Shown here: piece after piece, positions 12,101 to 22,273 of the stretch
How the letters are laid out: each line of letters opens with the position of its first letter
Position numbering within the stretch: the stretch's first letter is position 1
Source: Symbiodinium natans
Taxonomy: Eukaryota > Sar > Dinophyceae > Suessiales > Symbiodiniaceae
Assembly: GCA_905221605.1 (NCBI GenBank)
Contig: CAJNDS010002839.1
Span: 20,001 to 84,000 of the forward strand
DNA: 64,000 bases
Reading direction: 5' to 3'
Made by a program: the position numbers and the translations under genes
Notes under the pieces: generated by a model
Database searches by the model: none
The model's input: only the letters and a program-made list of their open reading frames with translations
Told to the model about the DNA's origin: nothing

Positions 12101-13342
12101 CAAGATGTGCGCCAGCAGGGACCAGCGCCCGTCGGATGCAGCCTTAAAGCAGCGCTGGCGGATGTCCTCCATGTGCTTGGAAGATGCAGGAACCTCACCC
12201 ACCACTCGAAACGGAATGGCAGATTGCAGAACTTCCGGCTGGGAAGACCGCTTGGGGATCTGCGAGAGGAGCTCTTGGGTGCGAGCTTCGCTGGTCACAG
12301 GTGCCCCGACGATTTCAAAGAAGCGATCCCGGCCCCCTGCATCCTCCTCATCGAGATCGTGAAACCTAGACTCCCCTCAGAACCTCAAAAAAATAGTGTT
12401 TTAAATATCCTCTTGGGTTTTATATAAACAAAAATTTGAAAAAACAAAAAATGATTCCCAAGGGGGATAAAGAAGCAGGAAGACGAAGCCGCCGTGCCGA
12501 GCTCCGGGCCTCAGAATTTTCTCCTCGGGGCAGATCCAGCAAAGGTATCGGGCACCGGCGCTGGCCCACTTTTGGACGGTGACCTTCTGGAAGCGCCCAG
12601 CTTCGGCGAGCTTGCGAGTCCACTCGGCGCACCACGGCTGTGGAGCAGAAAACTGCATCGGGCCACTTGGATGAAAAGATACAGAGTTTGCGCACAGGAC
12701 TTGGAGCTGTTTGTTTTCATCCGTTTGCAGGAGAACAAAGCCTCCAACCGTCAGAAAGGACCAGTCAGCCGCTGTGCCATCTTCCTCCTCTCTGTCGGAG
12801 TCCCCTAAGATGATGTGCCACTCAAGCTGCAGAGCGTACATCCATGCGACCAGCACTCCGGCGACATCAGGGATACGGTTTGCCCTGCGCACTTCTGAGA
12901 CAAGCTTGGTTGGAGCCATGGGCGAAAGCTCTACGGTGATGCCGGCACGCCCGTTTGGCAGTTCTACAGCAACACCGTTCGCAAGCAGAGCTTGCCAGCA
13001 TCTCTTTAGACTTCGCCCGCGTTGGAAGAATGCCTCGTGCAAAATCCAAGTCCCCCGACGGTCGCTTTGAAAGAGGTCTGGGCCCTGGAGGCTCGTTCGC
13101 TGAATGCTGAAAGGGCCAAGGCCGCCAGGGAAGGTGAAAGTGCAAGGCTCCACAAAATAGTTGCTCTTCTCGGCCTCCTTCTTGCATATGCTGCAAACAC
13201 GGAAGTCGCAACCAGCGGTACACTCGTGGTAAATTCCGCCTCGCCGCGATACCTTCTCGTTGCAGACATCACAGTAACGCCTCGAGAAGAGGCCAAGCTT
13301 TCTTCCTTCGGAAGTAGTCGCGTGACCTCTCGGGCAGAGCAT
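9150..13342 (-). CDS. HECT-type E3 ubiquitin ligase with zinc finger, ankyrin and EF-hand
   Basis: Exons join into a ligase. Exon 12477-13342 starts at an ATG after an in-frame stop and has Cys/His pairs (CPRGH, CDVC, YHEC, CSIC), a C1/DC1-like finger. Exon 12365 to about 12070 and a piece near 11930-11800 carry ankyrin repeats (ELLRLIHSHGGDLEAQDTTG). About 11399-10380 holds an EF-hand loop (DANKDGHLSPEEL), then the HECT N-lobe (FKIQFTGDDAGIDHGGLTKR, GRFLAYALYQG). Exon 10172 to about 10235 leads to 9624-10095 (WSDGDVW, then LVPGGDDIEVSPENKAEYV), 9371-9529 and 9282 to about 9150 (FWTGSDRLPLGG, C-lobe). These last junctions keep frame: introns 10096-10171 (GT-AG), 9530-9623 (GC-AG) and 9283-9370 (GC-AG). 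HECT ligases pass ubiquitin through a cysteine near the C-terminus; I did not find that TC motif, so the last exon is missing or undetected. Ankyrin plus HECT recalls HACE1. Unity of the gene is inferred. Confidence 0.75.
12366..12476 (-). other. Intron (111 nt) of introner-like family, copy 1
   Basis: On the minus strand this AT-rich intron starts GCTTCTTTATCCCC, continues CTTGGGAAT plus T runs, and ends GGTTCTGAGGGGAGTCTAG. Removing it joins the zinc-finger exon to the ankyrin exon in frame (CTG formed across the junction, then TTTCACGATCTC). It is a GC-AG intron, and the next exon begins GTTTC, nearly repeating the GCTTC at the intron start. It resembles the intron at 14329-14441. Confidence 0.65.
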
Positions 13343-13671
13343 CAACTGTATCTACTGGGTCGAGGCCAAGCCATTGCAAGTACAGCAAGGCAACGGTCTC
13401 TCAAACTCAAAAGTGACAGCAAACTTTGATCAACACGTCTACGGGCCTTCGAGCCTCTGACCCTACGTTACACAGAGAATGCTACCGTGAAGTTGCGCAT
13501 GGCCACAGCTTGATGGAAAGCAAAGCCTGGCAGCATGATCTCATAGCCAATGTGACAAACTCGCATGGCGAAGCCGCTCAGAAACATGCTTTGCTGCAGC
13601 GCTTGTCTCTTTTTGACTTCAAAACGTCCAGCTGGCGCAGACACGCTGCTTGACGGCTTGTGCAGCAACCT

Positions 13672-16520
13672 CTATGAGGAAGGCACTTTTTGGCCCGTCT
13701 TTGACGGGCAAGCCAGCGTGTGGAACTTTGCCTTGCGCTGAACGCGGCCGTCCAACACCTTGCAGCAAGGTTTCCCAAGCCACTTCTCAACAAGTTTGGC
13801 GTCTTCCTCATCGAAACCGGGAAAGGCGACTCTCATCGCCTTCTGGCACCCAGCCGGCCCGGAATATCTGCGATAGACGTAGCTAATGAACATCTTGTGA
13901 TCATATGCCTTCTTCTGTGCGTCCACGGCTTCTAAGTCGAACTCCCTCCGAAGCAGCGCCTCTAAGCGGCTCACCTCGGATGGGAGCTCAGCAGCCAAAT
14001 CCGTCAGCTCCCATGGATCCGTGGCAATGTTGAAGAGCTGTGCTGGCCAGCGCACCCCATTCTCCAGGGGAGCATGGACTATTAACTTCTGCTGGCCCTG
14101 TCGCACCATGAAGGTCCCTGTCCTTGAAAAAGTGTCGTAGTACTCAGAAACAACATAGTTCTTCTTCCTATGGTCCCAACGGGCAATCGGAAGAACGGAC
14201 TCCCCCGCAAGTTTGTCTGCTGGCACACGTGAGCCAGCCCCGGCGATGTCCAAAAGCGTTGGATAGATGTCGTTCAAGGAGGCAAGTGACTGAACCCTCC
14301 GGCCTTTTGGCATACCAGGACCAGAAACCTATACTGAACTCGGAACCCCAGCAAAAATCAAAAATCTTGCTGTTTCTTAGAAAATTATGGTACCACAATT
14401 TTAACAAAATTAAAAACTATTTCCAAGCGCCCCTCAGAAACAATTAGAGGGATGCGAGCCGAGGCCTCCTTCATGGAGCTTTTCTGCCACTGCCGATGCT
14501 CGAGGTTCAGCTCCCCATGGTCAGATACCTGGGAGTCTTTGAAAGCACCGACATGGTAGCTGCTGCAAATTGTTCGTGACTATTTCTTTGCCGGGAGGTG
14601 CGCTTCGTTTCGCACCACTCCCGTGGACCCATTTTGTGGACAGAGGGTTCAGGGCTGAGGTGTATGACAGGCACGCTGGTCTTGTTCGTGGAGGCTACGC
14701 TTTGCCGGAGTTTCACGGAAACCCGAAGACCCTTGGGCAAAATCATCAGCCGAACCTCTATAGAATCTGACAACATTGAGGGAAATGCACTTTCAGTATG
14801 CTTCTTGGGTCAGACAGGCGGAGGCGTGTTTGGAGCCATTGGTTGAGTTCGAGAGTTGAGGGAGGGTTGAGTTTTGGGGTGGATCCCTGGTGCCGGTAGT
14901 GGACCTCCGCCACAAGCCAGTCGAGGACTAGGCCCATGGAGCGGGAGTGGAGAGAGGCTGGGGCGAGGCGTCTTCTCGCCGGAGCTTACATGGGCTTTAT
15001 GTTGGGCTTCCATGTTACCCAGATCTGTTGCAGGAATGCTTTGTTGTGAGATCTACGTTGCTACGGCGCACTCGGATCTAGGCACAATTTGACTGGGATG
15101 GCAAGGAAATCCGTTTTGGGGGGGTTTAGGTTATCTGTGGCCAAGCAACCAAGCAGTACTGATAGAGGTCCCGTGGACAGAATCACAGAAAGGGACGCAA
15201 GAGGGGGGGCAAGCAGAGGGGGGTGGAGATGGAACTGAAAACATCACTACCCAAGAAGAGAGCTGGTGGCAAACAAGAGCGATGTCGAGCTGTCAATGAG
15301 CCAGCTTTCGACTCACCTGGCACGGGCCTTGAGAATAGCTCCCGCGTGTCTAGATTTAGGCTGAACACAGTGGACAAGATACAAAGATGACGAATGCATC
15401 GTCAGGGTCCACGTTCTCCCAGAAGGCCGTTAAAATCCTTCCCACCAAATGATCTGCTTCGACGCACATTGCAAAATAGACACGCCGGAAGTGCTCAATG
15501 TGTTCTGGCTTGCAATTGTCCAAATTCCAAAACTGCTTGGATCGCACTGCGTACTCATCGGCTGGGTGCAGCTTGTCCCGTGGAACCAGTGTGGGCATCG
15601 CATGCTTGCCAAGCGGTCCGACTGCATTCCAATACCTAAACAAGCTGCAACCAAGAGACCATCAAATCCCCTAAAACAGCTCTTTGCCAACTCTCAACAA
15701 TACCTTTAAAAAACAGATCAACAAACTGCGGCACAAGACGCGTACTGTTTGTCTGATAGGGCGGGTGTGGCACGGCGAAGGAGCAATAAAGAAACTGAGG
15801 TGTAGATGACTTGAAGAGCCCTTGCTCCAGCAAGCGCGTGCACTCATCGGCAGTCGGATAGTCGAAGAAGTTCTCTGCTGGCTTCGGTACATCGATCGGT
15901 CTTTGTAGCCAATCTGTCGGGTCTTGCAACTTCGAGGCCACACCTGTCGACCGCGTCCAGGCTTTGGCCGACTCGCGGACCAAACCTGTTCCAGTAAAAG
16001 GGTCGTTGAAGATGTGCCGGCTAAAGCGTTCAACACCACCTCCGGCATGGACCTTTCCCCAAAGGGTGAGGTTGTAGCCCTGGTCCGCTAGAACGTCGAA
16101 GAACGTTCCGTTGATGTTCTGTGAGGCCGCAAACTCAAGGCATTCTCGGCGCGAGTATGCCGTCAGGCATCTTTGATCTATCTGGGTGTCGTCACCGTTA
16201 ACATTCGCAATGCCAACAAAGTTGTCCCAAATCTTAATATCCGAATTGTACCTTCCAGTTACCATTGAGGTTCTGGCAGGAACACATAAAGGAGAATTGC
16301 TGTAAGTGTTCGGGAAGTATGTCCCATTCTTCATGAGGGCCCGCAGGTTCGGCAACGGTGGCTTGAACTGGGGGGTTTCATCGTCAAGCAGGCGCCCATC
16401 CATCTCGTCAACCATGAGGAATAAGATGTGGGGCCGTTCATGCCTCTGGCGCTGCTCGGCAGCATCGAGAACCACACTACAAGCCGCAATGATCAGGCAT
16501 GTTCTGGCGGACAGCCACAT
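13672..16520 (-). CDS. ARSK: Arylsulfatase K-like sulfatase, four exons, complete
   Basis: Exons 15715-16520, 15383-15635, 14442-14528 and 13672-14328 join in frame to 600 codons plus stop; introns are 79, 854 and 113 nt, all GT-AG. The start ATG follows an in-frame TAG and opens a signal peptide (MWLSARTCLIIAACSVV). The product has the metal-binding MVDEMDGR segment, the formylglycine site CVPAR (residues 79-83), LWGKVHAG, VPHPPY, LYWNAV formed across intron 1, the HPADEY and MCVEADHLVG region, then SDHGELNLEHRQ in the 87-nt third exon, and SLNDIYPTLLDIAG in the last. The exon order and spacing fit arylsulfatase K, a lysosomal or secreted enzyme that removes 2-O-sulfate from glucuronate. The usual serine of CxPSR is alanine here; CxPxR is the minimal motif, so activity is likely but not certain. 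ARSK orthology is inferred. Confidence 0.88.
14329..14441 (-). other. Intron (113 nt) of introner-like family, copy 2
   Basis: Intron 3 of the sulfatase gene. On the minus strand it begins GTTTCTGAGGGGCGCTTGG, continues AAATAGTTTTTAATTTTG, contains the near-palindrome AAAATTGTGGTACCATAATT and ends GGTTCCGAGTTCAGTATAG. The exon after it begins GTTTCTG, exactly repeating the first seven bases of the intron. The last 19 bases match the last 19 of intron 12366-12476 at 14 positions. Confidence 0.75.
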
Positions 16521-18170
16521 CTATGAGCCCGCAGAGGGACAGGGCGGGCTCACCATGGGCTCGCGTTTCGATATCGACTTGGGCCACAATTGTTGCAGGC
16601 GACAGTTACATGATAGACTGCTCATGACTGCTCAACGCATACATGCCAAACATGCTGCCTTGCACAAGCACCCCGATGTTTTCACAACCTGCCAAGCAAA
16701 CATTAGCCACAGTTTTAATATGATCAAGAGGGCACCGTCGCCCCCTCCCCTAGACAAGGCATCACACAGTGGCAGAAGCTGCATTGGCTTCGGGGCTGTC
16801 GAGGATGGATCAGGCATCAGGGTGGTTGCTGCTGAGTAAACTCAGTGCGCATGGCTCCCAGATTCGGTATAAGCTCGACACCCCTTTACGCGCGACTGTG
16901 GATTCTATCAGCACATCCCATTCCCTTACGCGGGAAAGGCTTGGCAGCCCTGGAAACTCTCAACACCTCTGTCATCGTAGCACTGCAGGGTGGCCCCCGG
17001 CGGGAGCGCAGCAAAGATTCGCGGAGCCTTTAGCTTTGTCCACTCCTGCGCCACACCCGACACGCCACAATTTCGGCTCAAGCTACTTAGCTGCTTGCTC
17101 TGGCTGGTGTTTTTTCTGCGTTTACTTTGTCGACTCTGCTTGGCTCTCCATCCTTGCCATGACTTCGCAGCTGCAGAAGTGACAAGGATGACAGTTGGGA
17201 CAATACCACAACCAGTTTGTCCATCGATTCCACGTCGAAGGGCGCCTTTGGCTGCTCCACTCACATCCAACCCTTCATCTCCCTTCATCTCTACGCACAT
17301 ACATGTTGCCCAACGCAGGCTTGCCTTTCGCAGGTCCAGCTCGACAAACAGAGATGAGAGGTGCGGTGCGCTCAGCATATCAAGTAAGAGCTTCACCTTG
17401 GCTTCGTCATTAAACTTCTCTTCTCTCGTCCCGAACTCAGGTGCCAACGTCGTTTCAACTGGGCTTCGCACCTGCTTCTCCGCCACAGGCGAGGAGACAA
17501 CCCGTCCTCAAGTGCTGCGTGGGCATTCTGCGGCCTAAGAGCCGCGATTGGGATGCACGATGTATCGAGATGTCCTGAACGCGAAAGCGTCGGGAGGTCG
17601 AGAAAGCTGGACGTAAAGATGAAGCGCCTGAGGCGCAGCCTGCAGGGACTTCGTGCATTTCGCGGCAACGATCTGGCACCCTGCATCCCCGGCCCAGCTC
17701 CGCACAGCCCGGCCGCATGGTGTCGTAGGCAATGTCGTAGCAAGATATGCACATCGACGAGATGCACACAGCCTCATCGAACCCCCCGCGAACGGTCAAA
17801 TGTCAAGTGAGTTAAGTGAGTTTAGAGTAAAGGTCCGAGTCAAATTCCGCGTCCGCCATCCCTGGGCCCTGTTTCTCGGCGGGCCTCCCGCAGGGTCAAG
17901 AACTCCAGGGCTTGCGGTGGAAAAAACTGCGTTCTCCGTGGCCGGAGTCGAGCCTGACCGGTTTCAAAGGCTTGTAGAGGCTTCTAGGCTTTGCAGCTTT
18001 GTAGGGCTATGTACAGGAATTACAGCAGTTGGGAAAAAACATGGAAGCACTTTAAAAATCTACCAGAACATTGCCGCCTGCATGGAGCATGGACGCACCA
18101 GTTGGCGCAGCAACGACTGTAGCTTGGCGAAAATTCCTGGAGAAGCATCCTGAGATCACAGGAGGGGTGC
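16521..18170. other. No recognised gene; weak coding signal on minus strand
   Basis: The minus-strand frame 16926-17486 opens with a coding-like stretch (KFNDEAKVKLLLDMLSAPHL, SSLFVELDLRK), and 17535-17700 has another (CQIVAAKCTKSLQAAPQAL). They may be exons of an unknown gene upstream of the sulfatase. I recognise no family, and the rest of the interval shows nothing. Confidence 0.3.
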
Positions 18171-18179
18171 TTGAGGCGC

Positions 18180-18530
18180 TACTGCGCACAATGCACAGAA
18201 TAGATCGAGCAATGCATCTCAATGTTCAAGTCTCTTTGAGCTTTGCCACCGTGTGCTTGGCAGTTTGTTCATCCAAATTCACATTCAGGATGTGCTGGAG
18301 CTGAGCACCTACCTGTGGGTCAAGAAATCGGTCAGAGACTGCATGAGGAAGATTGCGTCAATACGTGGTGCCTGGAAATTGCGCTTCGTCCGCTCCGTTG
18401 CGACGGCTGCCAGAAGCTTCTTCTGACGCAAGGGTTGGGCGACCTTCCTCAGCTCACCGCTGCAAACTACCTTGCCGCAAAATGAGCACGCCAAATTCTC
18501 AGCAAAATGTACTCTCAGAGGTTGAAGCAA
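18180..18530 (-). CDS. Unrecognised exons with CxFCGKVV motif
   Basis: The minus-strand frame from 18530 reads ENLACSFCGKVVCSGELRK and stays open to about 18309. A further short exon, about 18300-18215, reads LQHILNVNLDEQTAKHTVAK. The motif C-x-F-C-G-K-V-V recurs in the nucleoside hydrolase gene at 61.5 kb (CAFCGKVVYDSRL), where it is also followed by an amphipathic helix. I cannot name the protein. It may be a fragment of a paralogue of that hydrolase or only share a small zinc-binding module. Confidence 0.35.
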
Positions 18531-20992
18531 GGTACTCCTTACGCACTCTTGCCAAGGCGGCAGCCTGCCAGGTAAAGACTGCCTGGCGGAAGCCGCAAAT
18601 TACATGAGAAGCGCTTTGGGATGAGCTCGGAACAAAGCTAATTTTTATACATCTTCATCTGACAGTACACATTGAAACGGCTTCTTGTCAGCTTCATTGA
18701 CACGACTTCTTGAATAAGCGCCAGTAGCGCAGGGTTATACACGGTTATGCACTACAGTTGGACACAAAGTCCCGTTGACCGTATGGTCCAAGCCTACTCC
18801 GAAATAGAGTCATATCATACAAGATCTTGTTTAACGCGCAGGGTCAGGCAACACGGAGAATTCGGGGTCTGGTGTGGCCTGTCTGCAGACACTGGGGCTG
18901 CAATGAGTTGCGCTAGCCGAGGCCCGGTGAGGTTCAGCTGTCTTACAACACCGTCAATCGATGAACCTGGCATGCTGAAAGGTGCGGCATGGTCCTGCCT
19001 TCATCTGCTTGCTTGCTTGCACAAGAATGCTTGTGTTTTGTAAACACGGAGCTGGCAGCGTCGCAGCGTCGCACGGGATGCTCACTGAACAGCACTGGAC
19101 ACACGCCCCCGCAGTCCTAGTCCACCTATTGCATCACCGGACAATGAAAGGCATGCGCAACTCTGCGCCTTCTTCAAGCCGGCATTTCTTCTGTCTGTCA
19201 TGATCGATTGGAGCTCCCGACGCAGTTCAAGAGCCAACCTCAGCGCCAAACACAACAGAAGCTGACAAAAGCTGTGGACTGCTGGAAGCTGGGAGGCGAG
19301 AGGTTGCTGGTCGCCGGTGTGCCTTGGAAGCAGCTTACCCAAGCGTGTCTCCAAATTCGCTGCAAGAAGTGGGGCTTTGAGGCAAGTGGCTGTAGCGGCA
19401 TTTGGTCTTCTTTCCATCCTTCATCATGGATATTTGAAAGTGCGAAGTGAATTGCACGTCCAGGGAAGGCTCATTCTCCAGCTCCTCAGACAAGTAGAGA
19501 GCGTTTGTTGAGTTCGCCGTGACTCTGCCAGCGTTCATCGTCCCAAAACATTGCCAACAATGGCGGCGCAACCAAGGATAGGTGCGGAAGCAGAGACGAA
19601 ACTGCAAAAACAACCCGAAAGCCCTGGACGCAGTTGCAGGAAAGCCTCCATCCTGATGCATGATGCATGTCTTTTGAATTTGTGCACTACGTTTCTTTCC
19701 AAATCAAACACTGGAGAGCACAATCATTCTAAACAGGGTATCTTTTCAACTGATGCAGCGTTGTCGGGCGTTCGTGTCGACCTGTATGGTTCCCAGGTAT
19801 GAAACGACAGCGCGCAAAACCGTTGACATCCAAGAGCACGTGTGTGGAAACCACAAGGGAAGTCAGCGATGTTGTTAAATGGACTGACGCGAAAACAAGA
19901 AATGGCCCCTTGGGAGTTGATGCGTTCTATGTGTTCTAGGGCTTCTCTCGCTCAGCACCAAACACGAGAGAACCCCAAAAGCCAAAAGGATAAAAGAAAC
20001 ACGGCATGTATAATGATTATGCAGACTCAGCCATCTCCTATGTGACCGTAACACGCGTTGCTCTCCGCTTGCAATCACTAAGATCCATGAGGTGTCTGAT
20101 AGACATGTTACGCTGTGAGGATGGAAAAAGACAACCACAAAGTACATCGTTCATTGAACATGTCAAAATGCGACAGTCGAGAAGGAGTAGCATGCCCAGG
20201 GCCCACGGTGTGAGAGAATGCAAACTTATGTTTAAGCGTGTGCTCCAAATTGTTCTATTCGCGCGCAAACCTACACCATAACACAGCAGTCTAATTGGGG
20301 GGGCTTTTCTTGTCGTACCCTCGCTCCTTGCAGAACGAACGGATAAGATACAAAGCTGTCGTTGCTAAAATGCTGTCTGAGCACAACTACCTCGCTAGGT
20401 TTGCTTTGCCACACGCACTGCAGGAGGCGGGGTCGAATTGAGGAATCAGGAGGCTTCACTTACGAATCTTATGTTTCTAGTGGTCTAAAAGGGGGTCTTG
20501 GGTTCTGCCAAAGCACCGCGCGCTTCTCCAGCAGACCGCGCAGCTGTCAACAAGCTGCCGCGTGCACATGTGCAAACTCAGCAAAAACTTTGGAACTAAG
20601 AGCCTATCATGCCTTCCTGTCGGGCGAACATCGATTTGGGGCGTTCCTGGCATGCATGTTCCTCGGTTTAGTACTGCTGAGCTCAGCTTGTCGGACTGGG
20701 CGCGAGGGATTCCCAGCTACAGCGATGTAGATGTATGGCAATACACATGTGAGTGACTTCAATATGACACAAGAACATGATATGACACGGACAATGCCGA
20801 AGCGCCGGGAACAAGAACCTGGCAGCCCCAGCACTTCTGCACATATCGCATCTTTCAGCCGAAGGGTCGTCGCAGAACTCTTGCATTGTCAGGGGTTCCA
20901 TGCGATTGTCTTGTCGTGTGCATGCTTTGCCTCGGAACTCGCAAGCGCAGAAGCCATACAAAGCCAACTTGTTGCTGCAAATCGGCTTACAA
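18531..20992. other. No recognised feature
   Basis: Open frames here are short, overlapping and without motifs. I see no tandem repeat or RNA gene. Confidence 0.4.
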
Positions 20993-21367
20993 TTACAAGC
21001 TTCCAAAACTTTCACCACCTGCCACCCCGCTGCACCTCAGGGAGCTAAGGGAGTTCATCCATCGGATGGCTTGTACCAGTGAGCCCGTCTTCGCAGTCTC
21101 AATACGCAGGTCGGAGAACATCACTCGGGCCTTGTACCGCCCGTTCGCAAACCGAATGCCCGGGTATTTCTTGCCTTTTGCCAAGCCATGTCCCGGCTCT
21201 GCGACATCCTTTACACCCTCTGTCAGGTTTCCTTCCAGTGCAGCCAGAATATCGGAAGGGAGATCCTCAAGCTTTTTGGGGTATTCCTCGGCTGTCGTCT
21301 CTCCCATCATCAAGGTATACCCGCACGAGTTGGCTTGCGCCGCCAGATTCTGACCTCTGGGGCGCAT
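20993..21367 (-). CDS. Possible AP2-like DNA-binding exon
   Basis: The 125-codon frame looks coding throughout: an acidic amphipathic stretch (KKLEDLPSDILAALEGNLTE) is followed by GKKYPGIRFANGRYKARV and LRIETAKTGSLVQAIRWMN. The second part has the outline of an AP2/ERF domain: Y-x-G-I/V-R start, Y/W-x-A-R-V strand, then a helix after a threonine-containing turn. AP2-like domains occur in alveolate transcription regulators. Conserved tryptophans and the G-T/S-F turn are missing, so the call is weak. Its flanks were not resolved into further exons. Confidence 0.3.
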   Translation of the reverse strand: MRPRGQNLAAQANSCGYTLMMGETTAEEYPKKLEDLPSDILAALEGNLTEGVKDVAEPGHGLAKGKKYPGIRFANGRYKARVMFSDLRIETAKTGSLVQAIRWMNSLSSLRCSGVAGGESFGSL

Positions 21368-22273
21368 GTGTGAGCCCTATGTACGTTTGACATTCTTCTG
21401 ACATCCCGTGATGTTGCATTCACAAAGCAAAACTACGAAGAGCTTCGGAGTTCGCCTGACTTCTTGACGCGCTTCGCCGCCCAGTACCAGGGCGGTGGCG
21501 AGCGCTTATTGTGGATGCGGCAGCACACCGCGTCCGCCATGCATCTGGATTATGGAAACAAACTTAAGCACTAAACCAAAGGTGCTACCAGCGCACTGCC
21601 AAGCGCGACTTTTGAGCCTTTCTGGTATTGGGACATGCCCAGGCCCCCATCCTTGGGCTGCGGCTTCTGGTAGAAACTTGTAGAACTACAAGGTAACCTA
21701 ACCGGCCAAAGCCCTGTCTACAAGCGCCTTCCTTGTTTCGGATCCCGTCGGGAAGCCGTTCAGCATTCTGCTCCAGCAGGATGCCAAAGCGGAGAGGACA
21801 CTTTCTGTGTTCATCACAGTCCACTTAGCACGAAATCTGCTCATGCGTGGAAAGCAAGCACGGAACACAACAAACTGACCCTGTACAACTGCGGCGGCAA
21901 GACGGAAAGGGGTGATGTAAGAGGCTGAGCCAGGCGCTCAGTTAGCGCTTCAGTTAGCTTTCAGCTGGGCGAAGCCCCACCACCTGTAGATCTTTCGTGC
22001 TTGGCTGACAGATAAGATTCTGCAACCCTGTAGATTCGGACACTACAGTACGGATCGGTGCGGGTGTAAAGCGTGAATTAGCCTGGCCGAAGTGTTCACA
22101 AGCACGGAAGCATAGTTACAGGGCGTACACACGTGATAGGCTTGTGTCGCACGACTGTGCCCACTTTCAGGTGCCATTTTTGCCCTGTCCGGCCCTGGCA
22201 ATGGTGAGCAAAGCTCACTTGCCGTGCCCGGAATCGCACAATGTCGTACAACCAAGGGACTCTTGGCAGAATG
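21368..22273. other. No recognised feature
   Basis: I see no coding, RNA or repeat signal that I can support in this interval. Confidence 0.4.
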
